From: Holosporales bacterium
GTDB taxonomy: Bacteria > Pseudomonadota > Alphaproteobacteria > UBA3830 > JAIRMZ01
Length of the DNA stretch: 25,746 nucleotides
Assembly (NCBI GenBank): GCA_031279495.1
Contig: JAITIJ010000048.1
Coordinates: 1 to 25,746 of the forward strand
Direction of reading: 5' to 3'
Shown here: one piece after another, positions 24,978-25,746 of the stretch
Layout: the number at the start of each line of letters is the position of its first letter
How positions within the stretch are numbered: the first letter of the stretch is position 1
Translations under genes and position numbers: made by a program
Notes under the pieces: generated by a model
Databases searched by the model: none
Told to the model about the DNA's origin: nothing
Seen by the model: only the letters and a program-made list of their open reading frames with translations

Positions 24978-25724
24978 ATGCAGAAAAGGGCAGAAGAAGG
25001 AGATATTGAAGAAATATTGTCCTCCATAAGAGAGATTATGGCCTCAGAGAACCTTGATGCGCATAAGACTCCAGAAGATGTCCTTCTTTTGACAGATATA
25101 GTGCCAGAGGATAGGTCTGCTGATGCTGATTCAGAAAGAGGAGTTCAAGCGTCTGATAAGGGACATGTTACCGAGAAAGCTGAGAAATCCGCATCTGCGC
25201 AGATGGAATCAAAGGACACAGAGAGTTTCCTATCCCTTATAGAGAAAAATGCCGATAACTTACAATTCTCAGAGAATGCGGGAATCGCGCACCCAAAAGA
25301 CAGCGCAAATATTTTTCGTCGAGAGGAAACGACAAGAAATGCAGAAATCTCAATGCGAAGGGAAAAGGAATGCGACTCCGAGGACGCTGCAACACCGGGA
25401 AGATCATCGACAGATGTGGGACTTGATATGGCATCTTTAGGGTCGTCCTCTGAAGCAGCATCCTCTGTGAATGACAGGCCTTCTTCAAAACTTTCTACGA
25501 AAACACAAAATAGCGCACTCTCGTCTTTAAACCGCCTACGCCAAACGATTGAGCAAAAAAGAAGCATCTTGCCAAACGAGTCCAATCCTTTAGAAGATCT
25601 TGTCAGAAGAGCTCTGCATCCTCTTTTAAAGGAATGGCTTGAGAAGTATCTTCCTGACATTGTTGAGACCGTCGTTACTCGCGAAGTTCAGGTCCTTACA
25701 AAGAAATTAACCGCGCAGGATTAG
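24978..25724 (+). CDS. popZ: PopZ-like cell-pole organising protein (DUF2497)
   Basis: PopZ forms a polymeric hub at alphaproteobacterial cell poles that anchors the chromosome origin and signalling proteins. The N-terminal client-binding helix is DIEEILSSIREIMASE (residues ~9-24). A long acidic, Ser/Glu-rich disordered spacer follows to ~200. The C-terminal oligomerisation helices include NPLEDLVRRALHPLLKEWLE and YLPDIVETVVTREVQ. Length 248 is usual. The ATG is 3 nt past the tolC stop, so the genes are co-transcribed and probably coupled; tolC-DUF2497 is a familiar alphaproteobacterial pair. The window ends 22 nt later. Confidence 0.9.
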   Translation: MQKRAEEGDIEEILSSIREIMASENLDAHKTPEDVLLLTDIVPEDRSADADSERGVQASDKGHVTEKAEKSASAQMESKDTESFLSLIEKNADNLQFSENAGIAHPKDSANIFRREETTRNAEISMRREKECDSEDAATPGRSSTDVGLDMASLGSSSEAASSVNDRPSSKLSTKTQNSALSSLNRLRQTIEQKRSILPNESNPLEDLVRRALHPLLKEWLEKYLPDIVETVVTREVQVLTKKLTAQD

Positions 25725-25746
25725 GCGTTTTGCGGGAAGATAAAGG

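Overview
The window looks like a chromosomal segment of an alphaproteobacterium with an intracellular, eukaryote-associated life (Rickettsiales- or Holosporales-like). The bacterial class is suggested by a PopZ-type polar organiser directly behind tolC, an hflK-hflC-degP cluster, the class-typical dCTP deaminase, and an initiator tRNA with a C1:A72 mismatch. The lifestyle is inferred from secreted proteins with eukaryote-like domains placed between housekeeping blocks. The species cannot be named from this sequence alone.

Layout from left to right: a 3'-truncated lytic transglycosylase (minus); a secreted patatin-like phospholipase (minus) with a clear intrinsic terminator; about 1.4 kb of AT-rich DNA without a gene; gyrB (minus); and, divergent from gyrB, a secreted protein with two Myb/SANT repeats (plus). 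Then come tRNA-Leu(GAG) (minus), a 0.66 kb gap, tRNA-fMet (plus), xseA (minus) head-to-head with rsmE (plus), and an orphan secreted cysteine-containing protein (plus). The middle holds the tightly coupled operon dcd-galU-ugd (plus) and a 1 kb non-coding stretch with degenerate repeats. A long minus-strand block follows, in transcription order tRNA-Phe, rsmD, hflK, hflC, degP, miaA, rpsF, rpsR. The right end has tRNA-Cys-trpS (minus), divergent from tolC-popZ (plus).

How the genes fit together: gyrB, xseA, rsmE, rsmD, miaA, rpsF/R, trpS and the four tRNAs serve DNA topology, repair and translation; MiaA probably modifies the tRNA-Phe and tRNA-Cys encoded here, since both carry A36-A37-A38. 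HflK/HflC and DegP handle envelope protein quality. GalU and Ugd turn glucose-1-phosphate into UDP-glucuronate for surface polysaccharide, and Dcd feeds dUTP/dTTP synthesis. TolC is an outer-membrane export duct and PopZ organises the pole.

The most unusual locus is the Myb protein at 6485-7219. Its order is Sec signal peptide, proline-rich heptad repeats, two Myb repeats, a basic nuclear-localisation-like patch and an acidic aromatic tail, which is what one would expect of a bacterial protein exported to act as a eukaryotic transcription factor. The patatin (basic patch, lipase domain) and the orphan at 10679-11863 may belong to the same secreted set. All function assignments here are by reading the sequence; no database search was run.
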